Shown in pieces: positions 10,724-22,500 of a stretch of 64,000 nucleotides of DNA. The notes under the pieces were generated by a model. That model searched no databases. It saw nothing but the letters and a program-made list of their open reading frames with translations, and was not told the DNA's origin. Within the stretch, counting starts at the first letter, position 1; every line of letters starts with the position of its first letter. This stretch comes from Prochlorococcus sp. AG-402-L18 (GTDB lineage Bacteria > Cyanobacteriota > Cyanobacteriia > PCC-6307 > Cyanobiaceae): contig QCIL01000002.1 in NCBI GenBank assembly GCA_003216725.1, positions 62,001-126,000 of the forward strand. Reading direction: 5' to 3'. A program made the position numbers and the translations under genes.

Positions 10724-13700
10724 TTATTCTTTTACACCTTCAATTTTATCCTCTACCTCTTGGTAAAGTTCTTTTAACTGTTCTATATTTTCCTCTGAAG
10801 TTTCCCAATATCCTCGTCCATTAACTTCTAATAAAGTACCTACTATCCTTCTAAAACTATTAGGATTTAATTCCATTAGTCTTTTCCTCATCTCTTCGTC
10901 ATTTATAAATGTTTCATTAGTTTCTTCGTATACAAAATTATCTACTTGACCACTTGTCGCACTCCAACCAAGAGTGTAATTAAGTCTGTTAGAAAGCTCC
11001 CTCACTCCCTCATAACCAGATTTAAGCATACCTTCATACCATTTAGGATTTAAAAGTTTAGTTCTTGAGTCTAATCTAATAGTCTCTCCAAGTGTTCTTA
11101 CTTGAGCATTAGAAGTAGTTGTATCTGCTATGTAGCTACTTGGTTCTTTGCCGTCATCTCTAAGAGTTTTAATTAATTTGGTTGGATCTGAATCAAAATA
11201 ATGACTTACATCTGTAAGTGAAATTTCTGAGGAATCAAGGTTTTGGAAGGTAACATCAGCTGTTTTCATGACAGATTCAAATACATCTCTTTTTTGATTC
11301 ATTTCACCAGGATTATCAGCATTGAAAGCATATGTCTTCCTAGATAAATACATTTCTTGTAGTTCATTTTCTTCCTCCCATGTTGAATTTTCAACGGCTA
11401 AATTTACATTCGAACTATAGCTGCCACTAGCATTAGAGAATACTCTAGAGGAAGCTTCTCTAATTGAACTGCCTTCTTTTTCTGCTTGTTCTAATGAATG
11501 CTTTCTTACAAAATTTGAATCCAAAGGCTCATCAGCCTCTGCAGCTAATTTGACGGCCTGATCTATTAATGCCATTTGATTTATAAATAAATCTCTAAAT
11601 ACTCCAGAACAGTTGACTACTACATCTATTCTTGGTCTCCCTAATTCTTCTAGTGAGATTAATTCTAATTTGTTAATTCTTCCAACAGAGTCTGGTTTTG
11701 GCTTTACTCCCACAAACCATAAAATTTGCGCTAGTGATTCTCCATAAGTTTTGATATTGTCAGTACCCCATAAAACGCATGCAATTGTTTCAGGCCAAGT
11801 ACCTTGTTCTTCCTTTTGCCTTTGAATTAATTTATCAACAACAGATTTTGCTGCAGCGACTGCTGCTGTAGTTGGTATTGATTGAGGATCAAGTGCATGG
11901 ATGTTTTTGCCGCTAGGTAAAACACCTGGGTTTCTTATTGGATCTCCACCGGGGCCTGGTAAAACATAATTACCATCTAATGCTTTAATAAGACTATCCA
12001 TTTCTTTATCTGCACAGACCTGTTCCAAGCAGAAAAGTAAATAATCAAATAATTTGTTTAATTCTTTCTGATTAACTTCATTAAATCCATTTAATCTACA
12101 AACCCTAAGCCATGGAGTAGGTAAATTTAGACCAAATATTTTAAGAAACTCAAAAAGTTTTGAAAGAAGTGATTTTTCTAAATAAACCCTGCCATCTACA
12201 ATTTTTAAGGAATTAACCATTGCAAATATTGATTCTCTTGCTGTCTTTATAATTTTTTCGTTTAATTCTACAAATTTAAGTTCACCTTTATTATTGCCAT
12301 TATAAATTTGGTCAATAGTCAGACCTATCGATTCTGAAAGTAGTCCAGGAAGAGATCTTAGCCCCTCTTGTTCTCTCTCTAAAGATGCGATGTTAACAAG
12401 AGTTGCTACAGCTTCTTCTGCAGTTGGAGCTTCTCCAATCGTATGAAGACCGCAAGGTAATAATCTACTCTCTATCTCCATTAATTGTTTGTAGATATTA
12501 CCAACAAATAAATCTCTTTCATCTAAAGAAAGTTCTCCTATTTCTTTTGAAGGGAGCTCAACATCTTTATCAAGATTACATTGCTTAGAAGTCTCAACTA
12601 TTGCATTAACAATTTGAATACCTCTACTATTTTCTCTTAATTGTTGATATGAACCAACAAGTTCACTTAGTTCTTTAAGTCCTTTGTAAAGTCCTGCATT
12701 TTCTGCGGGGGGAGTCAGATAGCTAATGGTTGAAGCGTAACCTCTCCTCTTTGCAATTGTTGCTTCAGAAGGATTATTCGCTGCATAGTAATACAAATTA
12801 GGCAATGATCCAATTAGAGAATCTGGATAACATGTGTCACTCATGCCCATCTGTTTACCCGGCATAAATTCTAGTGATCCGTGAGTTCCAAAATGAAGAA
12901 CAGCGTCAGCACCCCAGATTTTTTCTACATAAGTGTAATAAGCAGCAAAACCATGATGAGGACTTGCACTTCTTGAATAAAGTAGTCTCATTGGATCACC
13001 TTCATAACCAAATGTGGGTTGAACACCTATAAAAACATTTCCAAAATGTTTTCCATAGATGAGAAGGTTCTGTCCATCACTATTTAGATTTCCAGGGGGT
13101 TTACCCCAATTTTCTTCAAGTCTTTGTGAATATGGTGTGAACTCTTCGTATTCTTTTACTGACATCTTATGAGCAATATTTAATTCTGGAGAACCATCCA
13201 TTGCTTCAGGATTATTGATTACCTTTTCCATTAATTCTTTTGAATTACTTGGAAGTCCTTCTATTTCATATCCTTTTGATTTCATTTCAAGTAGTACCCT
13301 GTATATCGAACCAAAAACATTTAAATATGCTGCAGTACCTACATTTCCCTTATCTGGAGGAAAACTAAATACTGTAATAGCTAATTTTTTGTCTTTTCTT
13401 TGCTTAACTCTTAAATTTGACCATTTTATTGCTCTTTCAGCGATCACATCTACTCGATCTTGGAGTGTATGTGCCTTCCCTGTAGCATCATCTCGCCCTG
13501 AAAGAATTATAGGTTCAATAGCTCCATCCAACTCTGGAATTGCAATTTGAAGTGCTACCTGAACTGGGTGAAGTCCTAAGTCGCTATCTTCCCATTCTTG
13601 AGTGGTCTGAAAAACTAATGGGAGTGCAACCATATAAGGTCTGTTTAACCTTTTGAGAGCATCAATTGCTTTAGGATGATCTTGCCTTGCCGGACCTCCA

Positions 13701-14734
13701 ACTAAAGCAAATCCTGTTAAAGATACAACTCCATCAACAATAGGTACATCTTTATTAATTGAATCATAATAAAATTCATTGACTGGCTTAGAAAAATCTA
13801 AACCTCCACAGAAGATAGGAAGTACTCTTGCTCCTCTATATTCAAGTTCTTGAATAACAGCAACATAATGAGCATCATCTCCTGTAACTATATGACTCCT
13901 TTGAAGTACTAATCCTATTGTGGGTGTTTTTTCATTTTTAGTGTTTATATCTTTCCTGTTATTTTCCCAATTTTGATATTCTTTAAGACTTTCAAACATA
14001 CAGGGAGCTAGAGGATGCCAAATTCCTAAATCTGGGAAAGTTTCAGGGTCTTGAATTTTGAATTCTTCTAATTGATCTTTTATGTTTTCTGATACTGCAT
14101 ACTTTTCAGAAATCATTAATAAGAAGTTTTTTAAGTTCTCAGTTGTACCACCTAACCAGTACTGAAAACTAAGAATAAATGTTCTAGCATCTTGAGCTTT
14201 CTCTACAGGTAGATATTTAAGTATTGAAGGTAATGTATTTAATAATTTCAACATTGAATCTTGGAAGCTTGCTCCATCAGATTCTTTTTTCTTTTTTATT
14301 AAATCACCAATAATACTTTTTGATTGTCCAAGTTGGGACATACTAAATGAACCTAACTTATTTAATCTCATTACCTCTGGCATAGAGGGGAAGATAATTG
14401 AAGCTTTAAGTTTATCTTTGTATGGAGAAACTGCATCAACTACTTTTTGAGCAAGATCTTCTATAAAAATTAGGGAAGCAATAAATATATCTGCATTAGC
14501 TATGTCTTCTTTAAAATCCTCAAAATTACTTTCATTTCTTAATTCTTCGATAAGATAGCCGCTGAGGTCTATACCTATTGGCCCATTCATCTCATTTATT
14601 GACTTTGCAGCTTCCGTTAAGGAATTTTGGTATTGTGGCTCAAGGACAACATAAACTGCTTTTATTACAGCTTTATGTTTGTTATCCTCAACAGGAGATA
14701 CTCTGCGGTTTGCTGAGCGGACCTGCGTAAACAT
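10724..14734 (-). CDS. chlH: Magnesium chelatase subunit H
   Basis: ChlH binds protoporphyrin IX and, with ChlI and ChlD, inserts Mg2+ as the first committed step to chlorophyll. The 1336-residue length fits. Visible family segments include the N-terminal [13 protein letters not shown], the conserved [14 protein letters not shown] near residue 615, and the C-terminal [20 protein letters not shown]. It is a paralogue of CobN (57600-61337). It is divergent from dapB, with about 100 bp between the starts. acsF, a later enzyme of the same pathway, lies at 27647-28819. Confidence 0.98.
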   Translation of the reverse strand: MFTQVRSANRRVSPVEDNKHKAVIKAVYVVLEPQYQNSLTEAAKSINEMNGPIGIDLSGYLIEELRNESNFEDFKEDIANADIFIASLIFIEDLAQKVVDAVSPYKDKLKASIIFPSMPEVMRLNKLGSFSMSQLGQSKSIIGDLIKKKKESDGASFQDSMLKLLNTLPSILKYLPVEKAQDARTFILSFQYWLGGTTENLKNFLLMISEKYAVSENIKDQLEEFKIQDPETFPDLGIWHPLAPCMFESLKEYQNWENNRKDINTKNEKTPTIGLVLQRSHIVTGDDAHYVAVIQELEYRGARVLPIFCGGLDFSKPVNEFYYDSINKDVPIVDGVVSLTGFALVGGPARQDHPKAIDALKRLNRPYMVALPLVFQTTQEWEDSDLGLHPVQVALQIAIPELDGAIEPIILSGRDDATGKAHTLQDRVDVIAERAIKWSNLRVKQRKDKKLAITVFSFPPDKGNVGTAAYLNVFGSIYRVLLEMKSKGYEIEGLPSNSKELMEKVINNPEAMDGSPELNIAHKMSVKEYEEFTPYSQRLEENWGKPPGNLNSDGQNLLIYGKHFGNVFIGVQPTFGYEGDPMRLLYSRSASPHHGFAAYYTYVEKIWGADAVLHFGTHGSLEFMPGKQMGMSDTCYPDSLIGSLPNLYYYAANNPSEATIAKRRGYASTISYLTPPAENAGLYKGLKELSELVGSYQQLRENSRGIQIVNAIVETSKQCNLDKDVELPSKEIGELSLDERDLFVGNIYKQLMEIESRLLPCGLHTIGEAPTAEEAVATLVNIASLEREQEGLRSLPGLLSESIGLTIDQIYNGNNKGELKFVELNEKIIKTARESIFAMVNSLKIVDGRVYLEKSLLSKLFEFLKIFGLNLPTPWLRVCRLNGFNEVNQKELNKLFDYLLFCLEQVCADKEMDSLIKALDGNYVLPGPGGDPIRNPGVLPSGKNIHALDPQSIPTTAAVAAAKSVVDKLIQRQKEEQGTWPETIACVLWGTDNIKTYGESLAQILWFVGVKPKPDSVGRINKLELISLEELGRPRIDVVVNCSGVFRDLFINQMALIDQAVKLAAEADEPLDSNFVRKHSLEQAEKEGSSIREASSRVFSNASGSYSSNVNLAVENSTWEEENELQEMYLSRKTYAFNADNPGEMNQKRDVFESVMKTADVTFQNLDSSEISLTDVSHYFDSDPTKLIKTLRDDGKEPSSYIADTTTSNAQVRTLGETIRLDSRTKLLNPKWYEGMLKSGYEGVRELSNRLNYTLGWSATSGQVDNFVYEETNETFINDEEMRKRLMELNPNSFRRIVGTLLEVNGRGYWETSEENIEQLKELYQEVEDKIEGVKE

Positions 14735-14835
14735 TGATTTTTTTAAGTATTTCTACCAGACTACGAACGAAATGGCATTATTGTGTGCATTATAAATAGC
14801 GTGTAACAACCTTTAAAAAAAAATTTATTAAAAAA

Positions 14836-15684
14836 ATGATCAAAAATCCGATAAAAACCATACCAGTACTAGTTTCTGGAGCTTTAGGTAGAATGGGGAG
14901 CGAAGTTATTAATTCTGTATTAAATTCGCAAGATTGTGAACTTGTTGCAGCAATTGACAAAAATGAAAAGAATAATGGTGTAAATATTTCAGATATATTG
15001 AAGGTAAAAAGTTGTGATGTTACTGTTTCAAATGATTTAGAAGGAACTTTATGTTCAATTAGTCAAAAATATAGAAATATTGATATAAAACCTGTTTTAG
15101 TAGACTTTACTCATCCTGATTCTGTGTATGAAAATACTAGATCAGCAATTGCTTATGGGATCGCACCAGTTGTTGGAACAACAGGCCTCACAACTGCTCA
15201 AATTAATGACTTGTCAGTTTTTGCTGAGAAGGCTTCTATAGGCTGTGCGATAATTCCTAATTTTTCTGTTGGCATGGTTCTTCTTCAACAGGCTGCTTCT
15301 GTTGCAGCAAGGTTTTATGACAATATTGAGTTGGTAGAAATGCACCATAATCAAAAAGCTGACTCTCCCAGTGGAACTTGCATTAAAACTGCTGAAATGA
15401 TTGAAGAGTCTCATAAGAATTTTAATAAAAGTTTGTTAAAAGAAACTGAATCATTAAAAGGTGTTAGAGGGGGTCTCAGGGATTCTGGTTTAAATATTCA
15501 TTCTGTAAGATTACCTGGACTTTTAGCTCATCAAGTTGTGATTATGGGTTCTCCTGGAGAAACTTATACTATTAAACACGATACCATTGATAGAAAAGCC
15601 TACATGCCTGGCGTTTTAAAAGCAATAAAAAAAATAGGGAATTACGAATCATTAGTTTATGGACTAGAAAAATTGGTTTTTTAG
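14836..15684 (+). CDS. dapB: 4-Hydroxy-tetrahydrodipicolinate reductase
   Basis: DapB makes tetrahydrodipicolinate with NAD(P)H on the route to diaminopimelate and lysine. The 282-residue protein has the dinucleotide loop [12 protein letters not shown], the GTTGLT motif, PNFSVGM, and the catalytic segment [14 protein letters not shown] with the two His and the Lys. The ATG at 14836 follows an A-rich leader. The next gene starts at the base immediately after the stop codon, so the two are probably cotranscribed. Confidence 0.97.
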   Translation: MIKNPIKTIPVLVSGALGRMGSEVINSVLNSQDCELVAAIDKNEKNNGVNISDILKVKSCDVTVSNDLEGTLCSISQKYRNIDIKPVLVDFTHPDSVYENTRSAIAYGIAPVVGTTGLTTAQINDLSVFAEKASIGCAIIPNFSVGMVLLQQAASVAARFYDNIELVEMHHNQKADSPSGTCIKTAEMIEESHKNFNKSLLKETESLKGVRGGLRDSGLNIHSVRLPGLLAHQVVIMGSPGETYTIKHDTIDRKAYMPGVLKAIKKIGNYESLVYGLEKLVF

Positions 15685-16329
15685 ATGCTCATACCTTTAA
15701 AATTAAATCAGATCTCAAGATTGATTCCAGCTGTTGGCACTGGAGGTCAATTTAAATACACCTTGGGTAATGGAAGAAAAATCCTCCAAAGATTAATCAT
15801 TTCTTCTATTGGAGGTATTATTAATTTCTTGATAAGTATTAGTCAAACTGGAAATCAAACTTATAATTTGTGGCTTATACTTTGCGTTATTTTCTTTTTA
15901 TATATCATTTGGGGCCCAATTCTTGAATCAAGTAGAAAAAATTTGCAATTTAGAAAAAATAAATTTTACTCTATCTTTGATGGTTTCGTATCTGATATTT
16001 ATAAAACAGAGAAAGTAGAGAGTTCTAGAGAACAATCGAACAGAGAAGGTAGATTAGAAATTGTAGAGAGTAAGAGGACTTGGTTAGTTCTCGAATTAGA
16101 GGATGAAGATGGCTATTTAGAGAAAATAAGTTTTCCAATGGAAAATAAACATAGTCAAATTAGAATTGGTTCAAATATTAGATGTTTAGTCACATCTAAT
16201 AGTAGGAATTTTGATAGAAATATCTTTTTAACAGATGCTTGGTTACCTGATTTGAATTTATGGGTTGGTGAATACCCTTATCTATTAAGACCTGCTTTTG
16301 AGGAGATTTGCTATATTTATTTAAAATAA
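15685..16329 (+). CDS. Conserved cyanobacterial membrane protein, unknown function
   Basis: 214 residues. After a polar start come two hydrophobic spans (about residues 37-55 and 64-80), followed by a soluble C-terminal domain of mainly beta character (TWLVLELEDEDGYLEKISFPM, then IRIGSNIRCLVTS). In cyanobacterial genomes I recall this type being mislabelled as a phosphate ABC transporter permease; no transporter motif is visible. It starts 0 bp after dapB, and the monooxygenase gene follows after 24 bp. Confidence 0.6.
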   Translation: MLIPLKLNQISRLIPAVGTGGQFKYTLGNGRKILQRLIISSIGGIINFLISISQTGNQTYNLWLILCVIFFLYIIWGPILESSRKNLQFRKNKFYSIFDGFVSDIYKTEKVESSREQSNREGRLEIVESKRTWLVLELEDEDGYLEKISFPMENKHSQIRIGSNIRCLVTSNSRNFDRNIFLTDAWLPDLNLWVGEYPYLLRPAFEEICYIYLK

Positions 16330-16353
16330 TTTGAAGAAAATTAATATTTTTAA

Positions 16354-17508
16354 ATGAAAAAGATTTCTAATTTTAAAATAGTTGGCTCTGGACCTACTGG
16401 TATACTTTTATCTTTAGCATTATCAAAACTAAATTGTAATATCTTCCTAACGGATTTACTGACAAAGGAAAGTCTTATAAATAAAGATAAAACTTACGCA
16501 ATAACTCATTCAACTAGAAAAATTCTTATAAAATTTCATCTTTGGAATAAGTTAAAACCATTTTTATATGGTTTTAATACACTTTCAATTTCAGATAGTG
16601 TATCTTCTTCATTTACAAATTTAACTATCTCAGACTTAGATGAAGACATAAGAGTTGTAAATAACATTGGTTGGGTTATTAAACATTGTGATCTAATGAA
16701 GGTTTGTTTTGAGGAGATTGACAAATGTAAAAATATATTTTTTAAATCATCTAAAGAATTATCACAAGAGAGAATTTTATATGATTATAGATTTATTTCA
16801 ACTGGAGCTAATTCTGTAGATAAAAGATTCTTTAAGTTTCTTTCTTTAAAGAAATCATATAAGCAGTCTTGTCTGACTTTTAAGATAACAATAAGAGGCA
16901 ATACAGAGAGACGTGCTTATGAAATATTCAGAAAAGAGGGACCATTGGCATTATTACCATTAGATAAAAATTTATATCAAATTATATGGACATCAAGTAC
17001 TAAAAAATCTCTTGATAGATTGAAATATGATAAGAACTTACTAATAGATAACTTGTCAACAGTTTTGCCGGCTCAATTTAAACTAGATCAAATTATTGGT
17101 GAAGTTAGTATATTTCCTGTTTCATTGTCTTTGAATCTTCCAATTTTTAAATTAAATAGATCTATATTAGTTGGTGATTCGTTTCATACTTTTCATCCCG
17201 TTGGTGGGCAAGGTTTAAATACTTGTTGGCGTGATGTTAATAAAATTTTTGATATGTTTAATAACGATTTATCCTTCAGTGATTTAAATTTTAAGCTAAT
17301 TAAATTTAAATATTATTTCACAAGATTTTTAGATATTTTTACTATTATTTTTATCACTGATTTTTTAATTAGATTTTTTGCTAATAGAAATTTAATATTG
17401 GTTCCATTCAAAAAATTATCTTTTTTACTTCTGAATAATTTTCTTATTATTAGAAAAATTGTATTAAATCAAATGACTAAATCTATTATTTTTTTAACTA
17501 TAAAGTAA
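16354..17508 (+). CDS. FAD-dependent monooxygenase, UbiH/Coq6 family
   Basis: 384 residues. An N-terminal Rossmann loop (GSGPTGILLSLALSKL) binds the FAD ADP moiety. A second FAD motif reads LVGDSFHTFHPVGGQGLN, where family members usually have GDAAH. The C-terminus is hydrophobic and suggests membrane attachment. Relatives hydroxylate quinone precursors; in cyanobacteria the substrate is not settled, so a role in quinone metabolism is inferred. It follows the dapB pair and precedes a DUF2949 gene by 5 bp, which suggests one operon. Confidence 0.8.
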   Translation: MKKISNFKIVGSGPTGILLSLALSKLNCNIFLTDLLTKESLINKDKTYAITHSTRKILIKFHLWNKLKPFLYGFNTLSISDSVSSSFTNLTISDLDEDIRVVNNIGWVIKHCDLMKVCFEEIDKCKNIFFKSSKELSQERILYDYRFISTGANSVDKRFFKFLSLKKSYKQSCLTFKITIRGNTERRAYEIFRKEGPLALLPLDKNLYQIIWTSSTKKSLDRLKYDKNLLIDNLSTVLPAQFKLDQIIGEVSIFPVSLSLNLPIFKLNRSILVGDSFHTFHPVGGQGLNTCWRDVNKIFDMFNNDLSFSDLNFKLIKFKYYFTRFLDIFTIIFITDFLIRFFANRNLILVPFKKLSFLLLNNFLIIRKIVLNQMTKSIIFLTIK

Positions 17509-17513
17509 TTCTT

Positions 17514-17711
17514 ATGTATAAAAACTTTTCTGAAAATATTATTTTTTATCTTAAGAACGAGATGGGTTTAGATCAATCATCAATAGATCTTGGAATCAAG
17601 TTATCAAAAAGAGATAACGCACCCCTACCAATTTTATTATGGAGTTATGGAATCTTGACTATTGAGGAGTTAGACAAGTTATATTCATTTTTATTTCAAA
17701 ACATGAAATGA
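17514..17711 (+). CDS. DUF2949 protein
   Basis: 65 residues, soluble and mostly helical. The pattern LKNEMGLDQSSIDLGIKLS followed by PLPILLWSYGILTIEELDKL matches the cyanobacterial DUF2949 family, whose function is unknown. It sits between the monooxygenase and the DUF3038 gene, a neighbourhood of cyanobacteria-specific genes. Confidence 0.7.
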   Translation: MYKNFSENIIFYLKNEMGLDQSSIDLGIKLSKRDNAPLPILLWSYGILTIEELDKLYSFLFQNMK

Positions 17712-17814
17712 AAATTCTGTTATACTTCTTTCATTTAGAAAATTAAAAGCTATTACTTTTTTATTTAAAAAAAATCGTATTCCTAGAGAATCAATACAAA
17801 GACTTGATCTACTT

Positions 17815-18276
17815 TTGTTAACCTTGGAAACTATTGATTTAAATGGTATTCAATCACTATATTCTCTATCTAATAGACTAAAATTAAATAATATTTTACC
17901 AACAGAAATTGCTATTTGGAAATTGAGAAATAATAATCCAATGAGAAAATCACATATCAATAACAACATCAAATTAAAAGAATTTGATGCTTTGATTAAA
18001 TTAGCTTTTGAAATGTCCAAATATTTATACCCTTATATAAGAAATATTCTTCAATCAAGGGATGATTTCGAAAAAAACCCTTCAATATGGAATGATTTTA
18101 AAAAAAGATTCACAGAGTTGATAAATGAAAGGTTTAATGTTGATAGTATGAAAGTAAAAAAGTTGCTTGATCCAAAAGAAAATGACAAAATTTTAATTCA
18201 TTCTTTGCTCACTTTAGCTCTATGTAATTCAGATGAAGGTTATCAAAAGTTAAGAAATTACTTGATCGATTTTTAA
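17815..18276 (+). CDS. DUF3038 protein (start uncertain)
   Basis: At least 153 residues, helical and soluble. It resembles the cyanobacterial DUF3038 family. The first usual start codon in frame is TTG 17815, but the frame is open back to 17707. The upstream codons read as a plausible family N-terminus (FKKNRIPRESIQRLDLLLL), with no ATG, GTG or TTG. The true start may be a rare codon such as ATT, or there may be a frameshift near 17744. The DUF4335 gene follows after 1 bp. Confidence 0.65.
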   Translation: MLTLETIDLNGIQSLYSLSNRLKLNNILPTEIAIWKLRNNNPMRKSHINNNIKLKEFDALIKLAFEMSKYLYPYIRNILQSRDDFEKNPSIWNDFKKRFTELINERFNVDSMKVKKLLDPKENDKILIHSLLTLALCNSDEGYQKLRNYLIDF

Positions 18277-18277
18277 T

Positions 18278-18907
18278 ATGCTGCAAAACAAATTACTTTT
18301 TAATCAATCTTCTGTAAGCTTTGAAATAATTGGTTTACCAGATTACTCTAATGATGAAAATAAAGAACAAATATCAATAATTTCACAATGGAAATTAATG
18401 ATAATTGATAAGCCATTAATTGAAGGTAATTTTGAACATTTAAGTTCAATTATGGAAGCATTTTATAATTATTCAAATTTTCTAATAAATAACGAGATTG
18501 CCTTTTATCAATCTAATTTGATTGATATTAGACTTGATAATTTTTTAACACATAATATTCTTCTTAAAAGTGCAAAGAAGGATGTTAAACCCTTAAATAT
18601 AATAATTGGTAACTCAGTCCTCTCGGATATTATCAATTGTTTTGATCAATTTAATTCTTCCAATAAAGTAAGAAATGTAAATTTAAAACTTTTAAAAAAT
18701 AACCAGAAAAAGAGCCTTTTAAAATTATTTAATAAATCAAAAATATCTAGTATTCTTTTCCCTCCACTTATATCAATATTTTCTTTATTTATCTTTTCTT
18801 CGATCTATTTTTACTTATATGATGCCGATGGATATAAAGAAAAGAATGTATTTTTAAACTCTTTAAAAATTTCTCATAGCATCAACTCGATAAACACGAT
18901 ACTATAG
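18278..18907 (+). CDS. DUF4335-like protein
   Basis: 209 residues. The first 160 are soluble, and a C-terminal hydrophobic segment (about 164-184, ISSILFPPLISIFSLFIFSS) probably anchors it in a membrane. It follows the DUF3038 gene by 1 bp. I recall the two families being adjacent in many cyanobacteria, which supports the assignment and suggests a joint but unknown role. The N-terminal NQSSVSFEIIGLPDYS fits DUF4335. Confidence 0.65.
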   Translation: MLQNKLLFNQSSVSFEIIGLPDYSNDENKEQISIISQWKLMIIDKPLIEGNFEHLSSIMEAFYNYSNFLINNEIAFYQSNLIDIRLDNFLTHNILLKSAKKDVKPLNIIIGNSVLSDIINCFDQFNSSNKVRNVNLKLLKNNQKKSLLKLFNKSKISSILFPPLISIFSLFIFSSIYFYLYDADGYKEKNVFLNSLKISHSINSINTIL

Positions 18908-18957
18908 GTTAATTTCTACTCAGAATAATTGTAAATTCATTACTTAAATTTTGATGT

Positions 18958-19326
18958 ATGGCAGATTTACAGATACCAAATTTAAATAAAAAAAATGGTA
19001 AATATTTATTTAAAAGAAAGTTAACACTGAGAAGAAAATCAAAAAGAAAATTATTAAGTGAATCTTTTTTAATGTTTTTGTCCGGTTCCTTTTTAGTATA
19101 TTTAAATTATCTAATACCTAATAAGATAGTACTTTTTAACAACTTAATAGGAAATATAGAAAAATCATTTGAATTAATACTTGAAACTATAATTTATATT
19201 TGGGAAATATTTTTAGTAATTTTTATTATAAGTTCATTAATTATCATGTTAATTTTAACAATAGGTTGTTTTTATAGACTTTTTAAGGTTCTTAGACGTA
19301 AAACTAAGCAGATATCTTTCAAGTGA
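18958..19326 (+). CDS. Small two-span membrane protein, unknown
   Basis: 122 residues. A very basic N-terminus (RKLTLRRKSKRK) is followed by two hydrophobic spans (about residues 36-55 and 78-106) and a basic tail. By the positive-inside rule both ends face the cytoplasm. No family is recognised. It ends 3 bp before the stop of the opposite-strand 53-residue gene. Confidence 0.55.
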   Translation: MADLQIPNLNKKNGKYLFKRKLTLRRKSKRKLLSESFLMFLSGSFLVYLNYLIPNKIVLFNNLIGNIEKSFELILETIIYIWEIFLVIFIISSLIIMLILTIGCFYRLFKVLRRKTKQISFK

Positions 19327-19329
19327 ATT

Positions 19330-19491
19330 TCAAATAGGTTGCATTAATCCACCGCTTCCTGAATCTGAATCATCGTCATCATTTTCTGTTTCTACTCCAA
19401 ATAAAGCATAAATCCCTATAACTATTGAAGAAATTACAAGAGTAAAAGGTAATAGAGAGGATTGTATTCCTATGTCTACATAATCACCCAT
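19330..19491 (-). CDS. Small single-span protein with acidic tail
   Basis: A 53-residue ORF starting at ATG 19491 (MGDYVDIGIQSSLLPF). Residues 11-31 form one hydrophobic span. It is followed by VETENDDDDSDSGSGG, a strikingly acidic and Gly/Ser-rich tail. Its size and layout recall small thylakoid subunits such as those of NDH-1 or the photosystems, but I cannot match it to a named one. It lies about 70 bp downstream of mfd, the last gene before a convergent junction. Confidence 0.6.
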   Translation of the reverse strand: MGDYVDIGIQSSLLPFTLVISSIVIGIYALFGVETENDDDDSDSGSGGLMQPI

Positions 19492-19563
19492 ATCAAAGTT
19501 AAATTTTTATAAACCTAACCGAAATAAAAGTCTTTTGGGGATATTAAACATTTATTTAATAAT

Positions 19564-22500
19564 TTACTTTTTTATAATTTGTTGTTCTTTGTCAAAGTTT
19601 TTAATTTCTTTAACAAATAATTTAAACCAAAATGTTAATTGCTCTATTTGTGTTTGGATATCTGTAATTCCTAGACCTCTTATAGTTATTTTTGAATATG
19701 GATCTCCTTCTTCATAATTAAATTTACTTTGGACATTCGTAGAAAGTGTATTCCTTAATAATTTATATGTAGACTTTTTTAATCTAGTTTCTATTAGAAC
19801 ATTTGGTTTTTTGAGTTTAATCCGATCAAATCCGCATTTTTTAGCAAGTAATTTTAATCTCATTAATACGATTAATGACTCAACTGGTTTAGGTAAAATC
19901 CCATATCTATTTGTCCAGTCAGTGGCTAATTCAGTAATTTCTTTATCATTTGAGCATTCTGTAGCTGATTTATAAGCATCAAGTTTTTCCTCTCTGTTTA
20001 ATATCCATGTTGCCGGTATAAATGCATTTATTGGTAAATCGATCTGTGTATCGTTAACCTCAGGTATTTCTTGGCCGCTTATTTCGGAGATGGCTTCATG
20101 GAGCATATCAATATATAAGTCGTATCCAATAGCGTTAATTTTTCCACTTTGCTCTTCTCCTAACAAACTTCCAACACCTCTTATTTCCATATCTTTCATT
20201 GCAAGTTGGTATCCACTACCTAGTTCTGAAAAGTCTTTTATAGCTTTCAATCTATGTTTTGCTGTATCGTTAATTTTATTAATATTTGGATAAAATAACC
20301 AGGCATATGCTTGTATACCACTTCTGCCAACTCTGCCTCTTAATTGATAAAGTTGTGAAAGTCCAAATTTATGAGAATCTTCAATAATAATTGTATTTAC
20401 TTTCGGGATGTCTAATCCACTTTCAATTATTGTTGTACATATCAATAGGTCTACTTCCCCGTTATTAAAAGCAATCATTGCATTTTCAAGCTCTGTTTCA
20501 TTCATTTGTCCGTGAGCAACAATAAATTTTAAGTTAGAAAACATATTTTTTAATTTGTTTATAGCTTGATCAATATCAGAAATCCTTGGAAGAACATAAA
20601 ATATTTGACCTCCTCTATCTAGTTCCTGACTAATAGCTGTTCTTATTACATCCATATCTATTTCAGATAAATATGTTTTTATTGACCTTCTAGAAGGAGG
20701 TGGTGTATTTAATAAACTCATTTGTCTTAGTCCAGATAGACTCATATAAAGAGTCCTCGGGATAGGAGTTGCAGAGAGAGTCAAAACGTCGATGTTATTT
20801 TTTATTTTTTTAATTTTCTCCTTTTGCCTTACTCCAAATCTTTGTTCTTCATCAATAACGAGTAGTCCTATATTTTGTATTTCTATTTCTTTTCCTAATA
20901 TTTGATGTGTTGCAACTACTAAATCAATGTTGTTATTTTTCAAACCTTTATAAATTTCATTTCTTTCCTTAATAGTTTTGAATCTATTGAGTAGTGAAAT
21001 TTTTATTGGGTAAGGTGAAAATCTATTACTTATTGTTCTCCAATGTTGCTGAGCTAGGATTGTTGTTGGAGCTAATAAAATTACTTGCTTTCCAGATGTA
21101 ATCGCCTTAAATATAGCCCTAATAGCAACCTCTGTTTTGCCAAAACCTACATCTCCACAAACAAGTCTATCCATTGGCTTCTCGCTTTCCATATCAGATT
21201 TTATTTCTTTTACAGCAGTAATTTGGTCAGGCGTTGGTTGATAAGGGAATGATTCCTCTAATTCGTTTTGCCATGGTCCATCTTCTGGATATATATGTCC
21301 CTTAAGTTTTTCTCTCTTTGCATAAAGTTTCAAAATATCAACAGCAACTTTTTTAATTAGTTTCTTATTTTTATTCTTTATACGTTCCCATTCTGTGCCT
21401 CCTAATTTATTTATTTTGGGCTTTATATTTCCGCTAGATCTATATCTATTAACGCTACTAAGTTGATCCGCTGCAACACTTATCTTCCCATCTTGATACT
21501 TAATAACTAAATAATCTCTTGAATCTCCTGTTATATTTATTTTTTCTATTTTTATAAATTGTCCTATTCCATGATTTTTATGAACTATATAGTCTCCTGG
21601 ATTAATTTTATTAACATTTATATTTGAATTGACACTTCTTTTTTTTCTTCTTATAAATACATTATTAAATAGAGTTTGTTGTGAAAATAGTTCTTTATCT
21701 GTTATCAGAACAACTTTAAAGATTGGAAGATAAAAACCCTCGATTTCATAATCATTTTTATTTTTTAGAATTAATGGAGTTGATCTGTTAATTGAATTAA
21801 ATGCTTCATCTATATCATTAGGATTGTTTAAAAAGTTTGTATTACATTCGTGCTCAAAAAGTAAGGTTCTAGTTCTTAATGGCTGTGCAGATAATATCCA
21901 TATTTTGTCTTTATTTTTGATTTTTTCATTAATATCATTAGATAATTTTCCTATATTTTTAGAATATGAATTAATTCTTTTATCTTTTAATAAAAACCTA
22001 TTATTCATATTATCTCTTGATTCAAATTCATATAATTTAATTAAATTTAAATTTCGTAATGAATTTAATATATAGTCAAACTTTAAATGCAAATTACCTT
22101 TAGTCTTGTAATTAATATCATTATTTTTTAAATTTTGGTTTATTTCATTTTTACAATTATCAAAATTACTTTCTGTATCTAGATACCAATTATTGGAAAA
22201 TTTTTTACAATTTTCTAATTCATCAATAACAACTACGGTTTCCTTACTTATGTAATCTATTATGTTTGACGGATTTTTTTCTATTACCCCTAAATAACGA
22301 TTAAGATTCTTTTTATTTAAATCTTCAGAATCGAAGATATTATTTTTAGATAAGTTATTTAACTTATCTTTAATTATTAAATCAAATCCAACCATTATTA
22401 TCTCAATCTTATTAATACTTTCTAGTGTTTTTTGTGTTTGTGGATCATACTCCCTAATTTTTTCAATTACATTATCAAAAAATTCTAATCTCACAGGAAA

